Shown in pieces: positions 47,084 through 56,047 of a stretch of 64,000 bases of DNA. Within the stretch, counting starts at the first letter, position 1, and every line of letters begins with the position of its first letter. A model generated the notes under the pieces. That model did no database searches. It worked only from the letters and a program-made list of their open reading frames with translations, and was not told where the DNA came from. The DNA is from Paraburkholderia sp. BL9I2N2 (GTDB lineage Bacteria; Pseudomonadota; Gammaproteobacteria; Burkholderiales; Burkholderiaceae), in assembly GCF_004339745.1 (NCBI RefSeq), contig NZ_SMGP01000002.1, positions 1,877,970 to 1,941,969 of the forward strand, written 5' to 3'. The translations under genes were made by a program, and so were the position numbers.

Positions 47084-48042
47084 TTTTTCTGCTCCGTCAT
47101 GAACTTGCCTTCCGGCGCCTTGGCGTTTTTCTGGCGCCGCGTATTGCCGTCGATGCCGCCGTCGATCGCCCATTCGGCGAATACGGTCGGACCCGGTTCG
47201 AAATCGCGCGGCTGCCAGTCGGGCGTGAGCTGGTCTTCGTCGGCGTAATACTCGATCAGGCCGCCCGCCGGGTTCTGGAAGTACCAGAAGTAAGCCGACG
47301 ACACCGGATGACGCCCCGGCCCGAGTTGCGTGTCCCAGCCGCAGCGGCTGATATGCATGCCGCCGCCGAACACTTCGTGGATATCGCGCACGGTGAACGC
47401 GACGTGGTTCAGGCCGCGCTTACCGTTGGGCAAAGCCAGCAGGAAAATGTCATGATGGCCGCCGTGCGGCGCGCAGCGCATGAACGCGCCACGGCCGGGA
47501 TAACGGTCGGACATTTCGAAGCCGAGCAGTTCCTGATAGAACTTTTCCTGTTCGGCGAGACGGTTCGTGAAAAACACGACGTGGCCCACTTCGACCGGCT
47601 CGGCGCGTTCGTAAATCGGCGACGGCTGATCGACGCGCAACGTTTGGCCCCACACGTTCGACGGCGAACCGTGAATGTCGAGCGCGCGCTTGCGGGTCAC
47701 TTCGACGCGAATCGCCATGCCGTTCGGGTCGATACAGCCGACGGCGTCGTCGGTTTCGAAATGGCCCGGCTGACTTGCGAAGCGCCCGCGCAATTCGTCG
47801 AGTTCGGCTTTCGTGGCCACGCCCCACGTTACTTCGCGCAGCGTCGGGCCTTCTTCGAACGCGGGCGGCAACGAGGGATCGTCAGCGTTCACAACGAGAA
47901 TCGTGCACCCGTTCAGCGTTTCGAAACGCGCCTGCGTTTCATCGTGCGCGACTTCCTTCAAGCCCCAGTCCGCGAAAAAGCGGCGACAGGTGGCGAGATC
48001 CGTCACGCCGTAAATAATCTGTTCAATGCCGAGAATCGTCAT
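47080..48042 (-). CDS. VOC-family extradiol-type ring-cleavage dioxygenase
   Basis: 320 residues, two VOC modules. Fe(II) ligands of the catalytic C-terminal module are His in VGHVVFFT, His in LNHVAFTV and Glu in GLIEYYADE. Length and layout fit catechol 2,3-dioxygenase and related enzymes. It would cleave a catechol-type intermediate made by the Rieske enzyme and a dehydrogenase. The N-terminal module (IEQIIYGVTDLATCRRFF) lacks the ligands, as is normal. It overlaps the reductase gene by four bases. Confidence 0.9.
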   Translation of the reverse strand: MTILGIEQIIYGVTDLATCRRFFADWGLKEVAHDETQARFETLNGCTILVVNADDPSLPPAFEEGPTLREVTWGVATKAELDELRGRFASQPGHFETDDAVGCIDPNGMAIRVEVTRKRALDIHGSPSNVWGQTLRVDQPSPIYERAEPVEVGHVVFFTNRLAEQEKFYQELLGFEMSDRYPGRGAFMRCAPHGGHHDIFLLALPNGKRGLNHVAFTVRDIHEVFGGGMHISRCGWDTQLGPGRHPVSSAYFWYFQNPAGGLIEYYADEDQLTPDWQPRDFEPGPTVFAEWAIDGGIDGNTRRQKNAKAPEGKFMTEQKK

Positions 48043-48068
48043 AACGTGCCTCTTGCGTATCTTGCGTA

Positions 48069-49568
48069 TTAATTCGCCCACGCCAGCGGCGCGTCGTTCA
48101 AGCCCCAGTAGAGGCTCTTCTGTTGCATGTATTCGCGGATGCCGAGCCGGCCTTTCTCGCGTCCCATGCCGCTCTCTTTCCAGCCGCTGAACGGCGTCGA
48201 GATCGAGAACAGCTTGTAGGTGTTGATCCAGATGGTGCCGGCTTCCAGTGCGCGGGCGATCCGGTATGCGCGCTTGTAATCGCGCGTCCAGATGCCGGCG
48301 GCGAGGCCGAACACACTGTTGTTCGCTTCTTTCAGCAGCGAGGCTTTGTCGTCGAACGGCATCGCCACCAGCACCGGGCCGAAGATTTCTTCCTGGCAGA
48401 TACGGGCGTTGTTGGTCAGGCCTTCGAGAATCGTCGGCTGGAAGTAGGTGCCTGCTTCGCGGCCATCGCCGACCGGGCGTTCGCCGCCGCACAGCAGGCG
48501 GCCGCCCTCTTCCACGCCCAGCGCGACATAACGTTCGACGGTTTCGCGATGCGCCGCCGTAATCAGCGGACCCATCTGCGTTTGCTCACGCGACGGATCG
48601 CCGACACGCAGTTTGCGCGCGCCTTCCGCGAGACGCTTCATGAACGCGTCGTAGATCGAGCGCTGCACGAACAGGCGCGAACCCGCGATGCACGCTTCGC
48701 CCGACGAACTGAAAATGCCGTACAGCACACCGTTGACCGCATGATCGAGATCGGCGTCGTCGAAGACGATGGTCGGCGACTTGCCGCCAAGCTCCAGAGA
48801 CACCGGCATCAACTTGTCCGCCGCGATGCGCGCGATGCCGCGGCCCACTTCGGTGCCGCCCGTGAACGACACCTTCTTCACCAGCGGATGACGCACCAGC
48901 ACGTCGCCGATTACGGAGCCTTTTCCGGGCAACACGCTCAGAACGCCCTTCGGCACACCGGCTTCTTCGCAAATGCGCGCCAATGCCAATGACACCAAAG
49001 GCGTCACTTCAGCCGGCTTCAACACGACTGCGTTGCCGCCTGCGAGTGCCGGCGCGAGCTTCTGCGCGTCGGAAGCAATCGGCGAATTCCACGGCGTAAT
49101 CGCGGCGATCACGCCGATCGGCTCGTAAATGCTCATCGTCAGATAGTCGCCGCGCGAGGGCGTGACTTCTTCGTCGAGCGTTTCGAGGCACGCCGCGAAA
49201 TAGCGGAACGTGTTCGCGGCGCTCGCCACCAGCACGCGCGTTTCGCCAATCGGCTTGCCGTTGTCGCGGCGCTGCAATTGCGCGAGCGCTTCGTGACGCG
49301 CCATGATCAGATCGGCGATGCGGTACAGAATCAGCGCGCGTTGATGCGGCTTCAAACCCGACCAGTCCGCGCGGCGCCATGCGATATCCGCCGCTTCCAC
49401 GGCGTCGCGGGCGTCGTCGGCATTGGCCGTCGAGATTTCCATGTTGACCGACTGATCCGCCGGATACAGGCTTGTGTACGGGTTGCCACGCCCTTGCCGC
49501 CATTCGCCGCCGATGAAAATATCGCCGGTGGGCACGAGGCTGGTATCGAAGTGAGTCATGTCGGTCAT
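48069..49568 (-). CDS. Aldehyde dehydrogenase
   Basis: 499 residues, a full-length NAD(P)-dependent ALDH. FTGGTEVGRG is the cofactor loop, LELGGKSP holds the catalytic Glu and SSGEACIAGSR the catalytic Cys; the oxyanion Asn is in ITPWNSPI. It resembles 2-hydroxymuconic- and betaine-semialdehyde-type dehydrogenases. In this operon it may oxidise an aldehyde made by ring cleavage. It is 26 bases ahead of the VOC gene. Confidence 0.93.
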   Translation of the reverse strand: MTDMTHFDTSLVPTGDIFIGGEWRQGRGNPYTSLYPADQSVNMEISTANADDARDAVEAADIAWRRADWSGLKPHQRALILYRIADLIMARHEALAQLQRRDNGKPIGETRVLVASAANTFRYFAACLETLDEEVTPSRGDYLTMSIYEPIGVIAAITPWNSPIASDAQKLAPALAGGNAVVLKPAEVTPLVSLALARICEEAGVPKGVLSVLPGKGSVIGDVLVRHPLVKKVSFTGGTEVGRGIARIAADKLMPVSLELGGKSPTIVFDDADLDHAVNGVLYGIFSSSGEACIAGSRLFVQRSIYDAFMKRLAEGARKLRVGDPSREQTQMGPLITAAHRETVERYVALGVEEGGRLLCGGERPVGDGREAGTYFQPTILEGLTNNARICQEEIFGPVLVAMPFDDKASLLKEANNSVFGLAAGIWTRDYKRAYRIARALEAGTIWINTYKLFSISTPFSGWKESGMGREKGRLGIREYMQQKSLYWGLNDAPLAWAN

Positions 49569-49598
49569 TCCGGTTTGCTTCAGCTAATCAACTGGGGC

Positions 49599-50429
49599 TT
49601 AAATCACGCAGCGCGCCGCGCGATTGCGTAGCGCACGCATCGCGCTGTACGCGGTCAGTGCGGACGTCTTGGGGTTATCCGGCAGCGGCTTGCCGCACAT
49701 TTCCAGCGACATCTCGCCGAATGCGCCGCGTGCCACGATGCGGTGCACGTTGCGCGTCACGTTCGGATCGGCGATCAGCCGAACCGTGGTGTGGTCCAGA
49801 CCGAGGCCGGCCAGCGCGATCGTCGCGGCCACGTTGGCGTTCTTCGGATAGAGCCGGGCCGCTTCGCGCGCGCTGCCTTCGAAGATCACCTTCTCTTCAT
49901 TCAGCGTGTGCAGATCGCAGAGCTGTTCCGCCGGCGTGCCGAGCCAACCCGTGGGCGGCTTGCGGCCGGTGTACAGCACTTCGTCGAGACCGCCGAGCTT
50001 GGCCGCGGCCAGCGCATCCACGCCGCCAATCGCGCCGGAGAGCAGCGTCAACGTGGCGTCGCCTTCATCGGCGGCCGCGGAGAGCGCGTCGAGCAGCAGC
50101 ATGTCGGACAGCGCGCCGATGGATGCGACCGCGCAGTCCGTGCCGGCCTTCAGCAACGGCACCACGTGATCGACCAGCGCGCTATGTCCCGCGCATTCCA
50201 GCGCGAAATGCGGCTGGCTGCTCAACGCGGACACGGAGGCCACGACATCCACCGAGTCGCCCACTACTTCACGCACCGAAGCCATGTGGCGCTCCGGCAC
50301 GATCACGTGCGACACGCGCACCGTCGGATCGGCGGCGACCGAGCGATACACCGCCTGGCCGATCGCGCCGAAGCCGATCATCGCGACGTCGACGGGTGCG
50401 TGATGCCCCGCGTAGCCCGTGTCACGCAT
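49599..50429 (-). CDS. L-aspartate dehydrogenase-like enzyme
   Basis: 276 residues. The Rossmann motif is VAMIGFGAIGQAVYRSV, and VASIGALSDMLLLDAL, LSGAIGGVDALAAAK, YTGRKPP and the catalytic-region NANVAATIALAGLGLDHTTV are those of the AspDH family (NadX-like) that interconverts aspartate and oxaloacetate plus ammonia. Context argues that a substrate linked to the catabolic route is possible: it overlaps the TPP-enzyme gene by 8 bases and precedes an ALDH gene. From unverified memory a Pseudomonas AspDH homologue sits among similar genes. Confidence 0.88.
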   Translation of the reverse strand: MRDTGYAGHHAPVDVAMIGFGAIGQAVYRSVAADPTVRVSHVIVPERHMASVREVVGDSVDVVASVSALSSQPHFALECAGHSALVDHVVPLLKAGTDCAVASIGALSDMLLLDALSAAADEGDATLTLLSGAIGGVDALAAAKLGGLDEVLYTGRKPPTGWLGTPAEQLCDLHTLNEEKVIFEGSAREAARLYPKNANVAATIALAGLGLDHTTVRLIADPNVTRNVHRIVARGAFGEMSLEMCGKPLPDNPKTSALTAYSAMRALRNRAARCVI

Positions 50430-52080
50430 GTTCCGGCTCCTGTTCCTTGACCGGCGGCCCCGCGAACGCGGTGGCGAACGAGCCGACCGACAGCATGTCC
50501 ACTTCGACCAGCACCGGACCCGTCTTCGCCATACCTTCGCGAATGATCGCGTCGGCCTGGTCGAGCGATTTGATGCGGTAGTGCGTGAGCTTCAGGCTTT
50601 CGCAGAACTGCGCGAAATCCGGCTGATGCAGATCGACGTAGCAGCGGCGGCCACCGTATTGCGCATCCTGAATGTTGCGGATCACGCCGTAGCACTGGTC
50701 GTTCATCAACACGATCATCACGTTGGCGTTTTCCTGCACAGCCGTCGCGAGTTCGCCGACGTTGACCATCAAACCGCCGTCGCCGACGAGGCACACGGTC
50801 TTCGCCGCGCTACCCGCGAGCGCCGCGCCGATGCCCATCTGCATGCCTTGGCCGATGCCGCCGCCGAGCGCGTGAACACCCGCACGCGGCGAGAAAATCT
50901 TCAGCATGCGGTTGCCCCACGTGCTGTTCGAGATCGTGACGTCGCGCACCCAGTTGTAGTCGCGGCCCACCGCCGACTGCAGCGCGTCGACGAGACGCTT
51001 GTACGGGCCGAGGCCCTTGCCCACATCGGCGACGGCGCTTTCGCGCGCGGCGGCCAGATCCTGCGCGAAAGTCGGGTCGACCTTCAGACGTCCTTCGAGC
51101 AGCGTTGCAAGTTCTTCGAGCACGGACGATGCATCGCCGTGAATGAACATCTCGTTGCGATAGCCACGGTTATCGGCGAGCGCGTCGGCGTCGATGCGAT
51201 ACAACGGTTGCGGCAACGCGAGCTTGTACTTCAGCGTTTCATTGCCACGCAGGCGCGAACCGACCACCACCAGCGCGTCGCACGTCTTGTAGAAGCTCTC
51301 GACGGCCGTGTGCACATTGAACGCGCCGAGCGTGGCCGGATGATCTTCCGGCAGCACGCCACGGCCTTGCACGCTGGTGACGACGCCGAAGCCCAGCGCC
51401 ACCAGGCGCCCGACCGCCTGGGTCGCGTGACGCGTGCCGCCGCCCAGCCAGAGCAACGGGCGCTTGGCCGTCGCCAATGAATCGGCGAGTTGCGCGACGC
51501 GCTGCTTGCAATGCGTGAGCGTCGTGATGTGCGGCGCGGCCAGATCGGCGGGCCATTCGACTTCGGCGGCCTGAATGTCGATCGGAATCTCGACGCTCAC
51601 CGGACCGCTCGGCGCGGTTTGCGCGACACGCACGGCTTCGCGGATAGTCGGCAGCGCGGTTTCAACGGAACGCACGCGAAACGCGGCCTTCGAGATCGAC
51701 GACAGCATCGACAGTTGGTCCGGTGCTTCGTGGATATACGCGAGGTCCTGATCGAGGTATTCGGTTTCGATCTGGCCGGTGACGTGCAGCAGCGCGGTGC
51801 CGGCGGTCAATGCTTCGACCATCGCACCCGCTGCGTTGCCCGCCGCGGTGCCCGTGCTGGTAAAGGCGACGCCGAGGCCGCCGGAGACGCGCGCGAGGCC
51901 ATCGGCCATATTCACCGCGCCGGCTTCGCCGCGCGCGCCGACATAGCGGATCTTGCCGCGGTTATGGATCGCGTCGAGGATCGGCATGTTGTGGATCGAG
52001 ATCACGCCGAATGCGGTTTGAACGCCGCATTGCTCGAGAAAGGCGGCGATGAGTTCGCCAACGGTGGTTTTGTTAGACAT
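50422..52080 (-). CDS. Thiamine-pyrophosphate-dependent decarboxylase/synthase-type enzyme
   Basis: 552 residues with the three domains of the acetolactate synthase/benzoylformate decarboxylase family. The cofactor-activating Glu is in GARGEAGAVNMADGLAR, and the TPP motif GDG...N is GDGGLMVNVGEL through LMNDQCYGVIRN. Start ATG 52080 is inside the preceding SDR gene end (8-base overlap). In a catabolic operon a 2-oxo-acid decarboxylase or carboligase role fits, but the substrate is not readable. Confidence 0.9.
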   Translation of the reverse strand: MSNKTTVGELIAAFLEQCGVQTAFGVISIHNMPILDAIHNRGKIRYVGARGEAGAVNMADGLARVSGGLGVAFTSTGTAAGNAAGAMVEALTAGTALLHVTGQIETEYLDQDLAYIHEAPDQLSMLSSISKAAFRVRSVETALPTIREAVRVAQTAPSGPVSVEIPIDIQAAEVEWPADLAAPHITTLTHCKQRVAQLADSLATAKRPLLWLGGGTRHATQAVGRLVALGFGVVTSVQGRGVLPEDHPATLGAFNVHTAVESFYKTCDALVVVGSRLRGNETLKYKLALPQPLYRIDADALADNRGYRNEMFIHGDASSVLEELATLLEGRLKVDPTFAQDLAAARESAVADVGKGLGPYKRLVDALQSAVGRDYNWVRDVTISNSTWGNRMLKIFSPRAGVHALGGGIGQGMQMGIGAALAGSAAKTVCLVGDGGLMVNVGELATAVQENANVMIVLMNDQCYGVIRNIQDAQYGGRRCYVDLHQPDFAQFCESLKLTHYRIKSLDQADAIIREGMAKTGPVLVEVDMLSVGSFATAFAGPPVKEQEPEHA

Positions 52081-52882
52081 GTCGTGCAACGCCTCCAGAA
52101 ACATCGATATGACTGCCCGTCGTATAGGACGACAGCGTCGTAGCCAGATAAAAGAGCGCTTGAGCGGCTTCTTCGGGGCGACCGAAGCGGCCTAGCGGAA
52201 TGTTTTTCTTGCGCGCCAGCTCGGCCGTCCAGTCTTCCCAGCTCTGGCCCGGCTGCGCTTCTTTTGCGTAACGGCGGCGCCATTGACCCGATTCGACGAT
52301 GCCGATCAGAATCGAATTGACGCGGATGCGCTGCGGCGCGAGCTCCACCGCGAGCGACTTGAGCAGGTTCTGCACGCCGGCGCGCGCCGAAGAAGTTGCC
52401 ACCATGTGCGCCTCGGGTTGCAACGCCAGCAGCGAGTTGACGCAGACCACTGAAGCGCTTCCGCTCACCCCAGCCGCGTCGCGCAGCATCGGCAGAAATG
52501 CGCGGGTCGGGCGAATCACGCTGAAGTACTTCAGGTCGAGTTCTTCGCGCCAGGCGTCGTCGGTGGTGTCGGCGAAAGTCGACACGCGGCCCTGGCCAGC
52601 GTTGTTCACCAGCATGTCGGTGCGGCCGAAGCGCGTCTGCACCGCTTCTGCGAAAGCCTTCACGTCGTCGGCGTCGAGTACGTCGCAGCGGCGGGCAAGC
52701 AACTGCGCGTTCGGAAACTGCGCGTTCAGCGCGGCTTCCGCTTGCGCGAGACGTTCGGTGTCGCGGCCGCAAATCGCGACCGAGGCACCCGCCCGCAGAA
52801 ACATTTCGGCGGTCGCGAGGCCGATGCCGGACGAACCGCCCGTCACCACCGCTACCTGTCCGGTCAAGTCGATTTGGATCAT
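52073..52882 (-). CDS. SDR-family protein lacking the usual YxxxK
   Basis: 269 residues. It has the TGGSSGIGLA cofactor motif, NNAG in LVNNAGQGRV and the C-terminal YTTGSHIDVSGG. At the place of the catalytic Tyr and Lys it reads VATSSARAGVQNLL, so Tyr becomes Thr (or Ala) and Lys becomes Arg, while the Ser (VNSLLALQPEAHM) is kept. It may have another chemistry or be a non-catalytic partner. It overlaps the IclR gene by one base and the TPP gene by eight, so it belongs to the operon. Confidence 0.88.
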   Translation of the reverse strand: MIQIDLTGQVAVVTGGSSGIGLATAEMFLRAGASVAICGRDTERLAQAEAALNAQFPNAQLLARRCDVLDADDVKAFAEAVQTRFGRTDMLVNNAGQGRVSTFADTTDDAWREELDLKYFSVIRPTRAFLPMLRDAAGVSGSASVVCVNSLLALQPEAHMVATSSARAGVQNLLKSLAVELAPQRIRVNSILIGIVESGQWRRRYAKEAQPGQSWEDWTAELARKKNIPLGRFGRPEEAAQALFYLATTLSSYTTGSHIDVSGGVARHV

Positions 52883-53787
52883 CAGAGTCCCAATGCCTTC
52901 ATGTAATTGCTGCCCGCCTTCGGGCCACCCTTCGGCCGATAGTTGAGCCGCTGCGAAAGTTCGTCGGCCGCGCGGCGGACCTTGTCGATCAGGCCGCTGT
53001 CGAGCAGCGACGCGTCGATCTCGTGGCGCGGAATCGTCGTCGTGATCACGGCGACGATGCGGCCCGTGTCGTTGCGCACCGGCGCGCTCACCACCGAAAT
53101 GCCGCGCTCGAACGACGACTCGCTGATCGCGAATCCGCGCTTCGCATCGTCGCGAATCCGTTCGTACAGATCGTCTACGGTGACCGGCGTCTGCTTCGTG
53201 TAGCGTTCGAGTTCCGGCTCGGGATAAAGCTTCTTCAACTCGTCGAGCGTCATGTCGCCCATCAGCACCTGGCCATGCGTCGTGGCATAGGCCGGCAGAC
53301 GCGTGCCCACGTTGACCTTCACCGAGCTGAAAATCGGCGCATGGCTTTGTGCCTTGGCGACGAACACGACGTCGCGTCCATCGCGAATCACGATGTGACT
53401 CGTGAGGCCCGTTTCCGTACGCAGCGCCTCGATAATCGGCAGACCGAGGTCGGTCAATTCGAGCGAGCTCAGATACTCGAAACCGAGCCGCAGCACCGCG
53501 ACGCCGAGGCGATAGTTGCGGTCCTTGTCGGCACGCTCGAGAAAGCCGAGCGATTCGAGGGTTTGCAGCAGACGGAACACCGTCGTGCGAGGAATCTTCA
53601 GGCGCTTGGATAATTCCGGTGCGCCGAGAACCGGTTCGCGCGGCGAGAACTCCGTCAGAATCTTCAGACCGCGTTCGAGACCCGGCACCCGGTAGGCGGT
53701 GTCGCCGCTGGTGTCGTTGCCGGGGTCATTGCGGACTTCGTCCGCGTCGCGCTCGGCGTTAATTGTGTCGGGCGTGTCGGGCGTCAT
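52882..53787 (-). CDS. IclR-family regulator inside the Rieske operon
   Basis: 301 residues. The HTH domain (about 35-95) reads VPGLERGLKILTEFS...LSKRLKIPRTTVFRLLQTLE; the effector domain carries SSVKVNVGTRLPAYATTHGQVLMG and FERGISVVSAPVRNDTG. It starts right after the hydrolase stop (TGAATG) and overlaps the SDR gene, so it is translated from the catabolic transcript and would form a feedback loop. It is clearly paralogous to the regulator at 59416-60387. Confidence 0.92.
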   Translation of the reverse strand: MTPDTPDTINAERDADEVRNDPGNDTSGDTAYRVPGLERGLKILTEFSPREPVLGAPELSKRLKIPRTTVFRLLQTLESLGFLERADKDRNYRLGVAVLRLGFEYLSSLELTDLGLPIIEALRTETGLTSHIVIRDGRDVVFVAKAQSHAPIFSSVKVNVGTRLPAYATTHGQVLMGDMTLDELKKLYPEPELERYTKQTPVTVDDLYERIRDDAKRGFAISESSFERGISVVSAPVRNDTGRIVAVITTTIPRHEIDASLLDSGLIDKVRRAADELSQRLNYRPKGGPKAGSNYMKALGL

Positions 53788-54687
53788 TCATTGGCTCCGT
53801 TGTCCGTCGCTCGAGCGACAGAACGTGTCGATGATCGCGGTGTACGCGGCGGGTGCTTCGATATAGCCGGCGTGCCCCGCGCGCGGCACGACCTGCAATT
53901 GGGTGCCCGCGGCCAATGCGAGTCGCTCGCAGGCCTCGGGCGTCGTAATGGTGTCGTCGGCGCCGACGGCCACGTTGATGCGGCCTGTGTAGCGCGCGAG
54001 GTCGCCGGCGAGATCGGCGTTGGCGAGCAGATGCGTGGCCTGCGCATAGCCATGCGGGATCACGCGCGACATGTTCCAGCGCACCCATGCGCGCGCTTCG
54101 CCGCTTGCGTGAGCGGACAACATATTGGCGCTGCGTTTTTCGGCGAGGCCTTGCGGACCGAGTTCATTCAGCATCGCAAGACGCTGATCGCGCTTCGTAT
54201 TGCGTACTTCAGCCGACGCCGCGCCATAGCCACCCGCCGGCGACAACAGCAGCAAACCAGCCACACGCTGCGGATGCGTCACGGCAAACGCGCCGGCAAT
54301 AATCGCGCCGAGCGAATGGCCAAGCAGCACGCACCGTTCGATGCCGAGAGCGTCGAGCCACTCGTTCAATATGCCTGCGTAATCACTCGCCACCGGCGAT
54401 TCAGCCGCGACCGGCGTGGATGCGCCATAACCCGGCGCATCCCACGCCAGCACGCGGCGCGTCGCGCCGAGTCCTTCGAACTGCTGCACCCACGAAGCCG
54501 CGCCCGAACCGATACCGTGCAGCAACACGAGCGGCAGCGCGCTGTTGTCGGCGCTATCCACTTCGCGATAGCTCACCGCGCGTTGCGAGGCCAGCCAGAT
54601 CTGCTGCGCCGGAAAGCGCGCGAGGCGGGCTTCGAGCGTGGCGTGCTGATCGGCGCTATCGGTGATAGAGGACGGGACTGCGGACAT
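53788..54687 (-). CDS. Alpha/beta hydrolase (meta-cleavage-product hydrolase-like)
   Basis: 299 residues. The oxyanion strand is LVLLHGIGSGAASW, the nucleophile Ser is in LLGHSLGAIIAG and the catalytic His in VPRAGHAGYIEAP; Asp is in VAVGADDTIT. I chose ATG 54687 with AAGGAAATC upstream; the in-frame extension to 54804 has no support. In operons with Rieske and extradiol enzymes such proteins hydrolyse C-C bonds of ring-fission products, but an esterase or lactonase role is possible. Confidence 0.9.
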   Translation of the reverse strand: MSAVPSSITDSADQHATLEARLARFPAQQIWLASQRAVSYREVDSADNSALPLVLLHGIGSGAASWVQQFEGLGATRRVLAWDAPGYGASTPVAAESPVASDYAGILNEWLDALGIERCVLLGHSLGAIIAGAFAVTHPQRVAGLLLLSPAGGYGAASAEVRNTKRDQRLAMLNELGPQGLAEKRSANMLSAHASGEARAWVRWNMSRVIPHGYAQATHLLANADLAGDLARYTGRINVAVGADDTITTPEACERLALAAGTQLQVVPRAGHAGYIEAPAAYTAIIDTFCRSSDGQRSQ

Positions 54688-54725
54688 GATTTCCTTCGCG
54701 GGTGTTTTGAAACCGGTACGACGGC

Positions 54726-55253
54726 TTAGCGCTTGAGCTTGGCCAGCGGCGAATCCGGCGGATACGTCGGCGTAATGGGTTTCGGCGAACCGAGCATCAC
54801 GCACATCAACGCGTCTTCTTCTCCGACGTTGATTTCCGTGCGATACACGCCCGGCGGCACCGAGATCAGATCACGCTCGCCGAGGACCGCTTCCCACGTT
54901 TCGCCGTCTCTCTCGCAGATCACTTTCATCTTGCCGCGCAGCACGAAGAAGATTTCTTCGACATCCATATGAATATGACTCGGGCCGATGTTGCCGGCCG
55001 GGATCACCATCGTCGAGAACGTGAAGCCGCCTGCGGGCACCGTGTTCATGTCTTTCGCGACGCCCGTGCCGCCAGTGCCGACATAACGCATTTGCGCACG
55101 GCGATACTTCGGGTCGTAGTCGGCCTGGAACTTCAACGCGTCCCAGTCATAGCGACGCGTTTCCAGGCGCGCGACGCGAGTGTCCAGCCATTGGGCAAAG
55201 CTCGCGTCCGCGGGTTGGTCCCACGATTTGCGTTCGATATCGGCGTCCGCCAT
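54726..55253 (-). CDS. Cupin-domain protein of the Rieske operon
   Basis: 175 residues. After about 70 residues without known fold there is one cupin: motif 1 GNIGPSHIHMDVEEIFFVLRG and motif 2 ERDLISVPPGVYRTEIN. The His-Ile-His and Glu of motif 1 can hold a metal. ATG 55253 is preceded by GAAAGGAG. It could be a dioxygenase or isomerase of the pathway, or a binding protein. No family with known reaction is recognised. Confidence 0.83.
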   Translation of the reverse strand: MADADIERKSWDQPADASFAQWLDTRVARLETRRYDWDALKFQADYDPKYRRAQMRYVGTGGTGVAKDMNTVPAGGFTFSTMVIPAGNIGPSHIHMDVEEIFFVLRGKMKVICERDGETWEAVLGERDLISVPPGVYRTEINVGEEDALMCVMLGSPKPITPTYPPDSPLAKLKR

Positions 55254-55279
55254 CTCTTTCTCCTTTCGATTCGACAAGA

Positions 55280-56047
55280 TCAATTCATCACGAAGCCGCC
55301 GTTGACCGGCAGCAATTGGCCGGTCACGAAACGAGCGGCATCGGATAACAGGAACAGCACCGGCCCAGTGACGTCGTCGGGCACTTGTGCGCGCGTGAGC
55401 GCGCGGCCTTGCAAGTAATACTCGTGACGCTCGGCGGGCACGTACGCGGTCGCCTCGACTTCGGTCAGCCCCGGCGCGATCGCGTTGACCGTCACCTGAT
55501 GCGCGCCGAATTCACGCGCCAGCGAGCGGGTCATCGAAATCACCGCGCCCTTGCTGGCGACATAAGCGAGCAGCTTCGGCGCACCCCACATCGCCGTGTC
55601 CGAGGCGATGTTGACGATGCTGCCGCGGCCCGAGTCGCGCAGATACGGCAGCGCGGCGGTGCTCATCAGCCAGGTGCCGCGCACGTTGACGTTCATCACG
55701 GCGTCCCACGTATCGACAGACAACTCGTCGGCAAACTTGCCGCCTGAGTTGGTGATCGCCGCGTTGTTGATCAGGGCGTCGAGACCGCCGAGCTGCGCCG
55801 CGCCTTGCTCCGCGAATTGCTTGATGCTCGCGGGATCGGCGAGATCGAGCGGTACGTAAGTGACCGCATGACCTTGTTCGACGAGCGATGCGGCGAGCGC
55901 CTTGCCTTCTGCGTGCAGCACGTCGCCGAACACCACGCGCGCGCCGGCCTGCACCAGCGAGCGGACGAAGGCCGCGCCGAGACCACGCGCGCCGCCCGTC
56001 ACGAGGACGCGCCGGCCGTTGAGCGCTGCGGACGCGTCGTTATGCAT
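55280..56047 (-). CDS. Short-chain dehydrogenase, probable cis-diol or alcohol dehydrogenase
   Basis: 255 residues, complete classical SDR: VTGGARGLGAAFVRSLV, NNAAIT, catalytic Ser in NIASDTAMWG and YxxxK as YVASKGAV. Asp at the end of beta-2 (VFGDVLH) suggests NAD. I chose ATG 56047, which overlaps the Rieske gene stop by 8 bases; ATG 56062 is an alternative. By position it is the likely dehydrogenase that rearomatises the dihydrodiol from the Rieske enzyme. Confidence 0.9.
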   Translation of the reverse strand: MHNDASAALNGRRVLVTGGARGLGAAFVRSLVQAGARVVFGDVLHAEGKALAASLVEQGHAVTYVPLDLADPASIKQFAEQGAAQLGGLDALINNAAITNSGGKFADELSVDTWDAVMNVNVRGTWLMSTAALPYLRDSGRGSIVNIASDTAMWGAPKLLAYVASKGAVISMTRSLAREFGAHQVTVNAIAPGLTEVEATAYVPAERHEYYLQGRALTRAQVPDDVTGPVLFLLSDAARFVTGQLLPVNGGFVMN

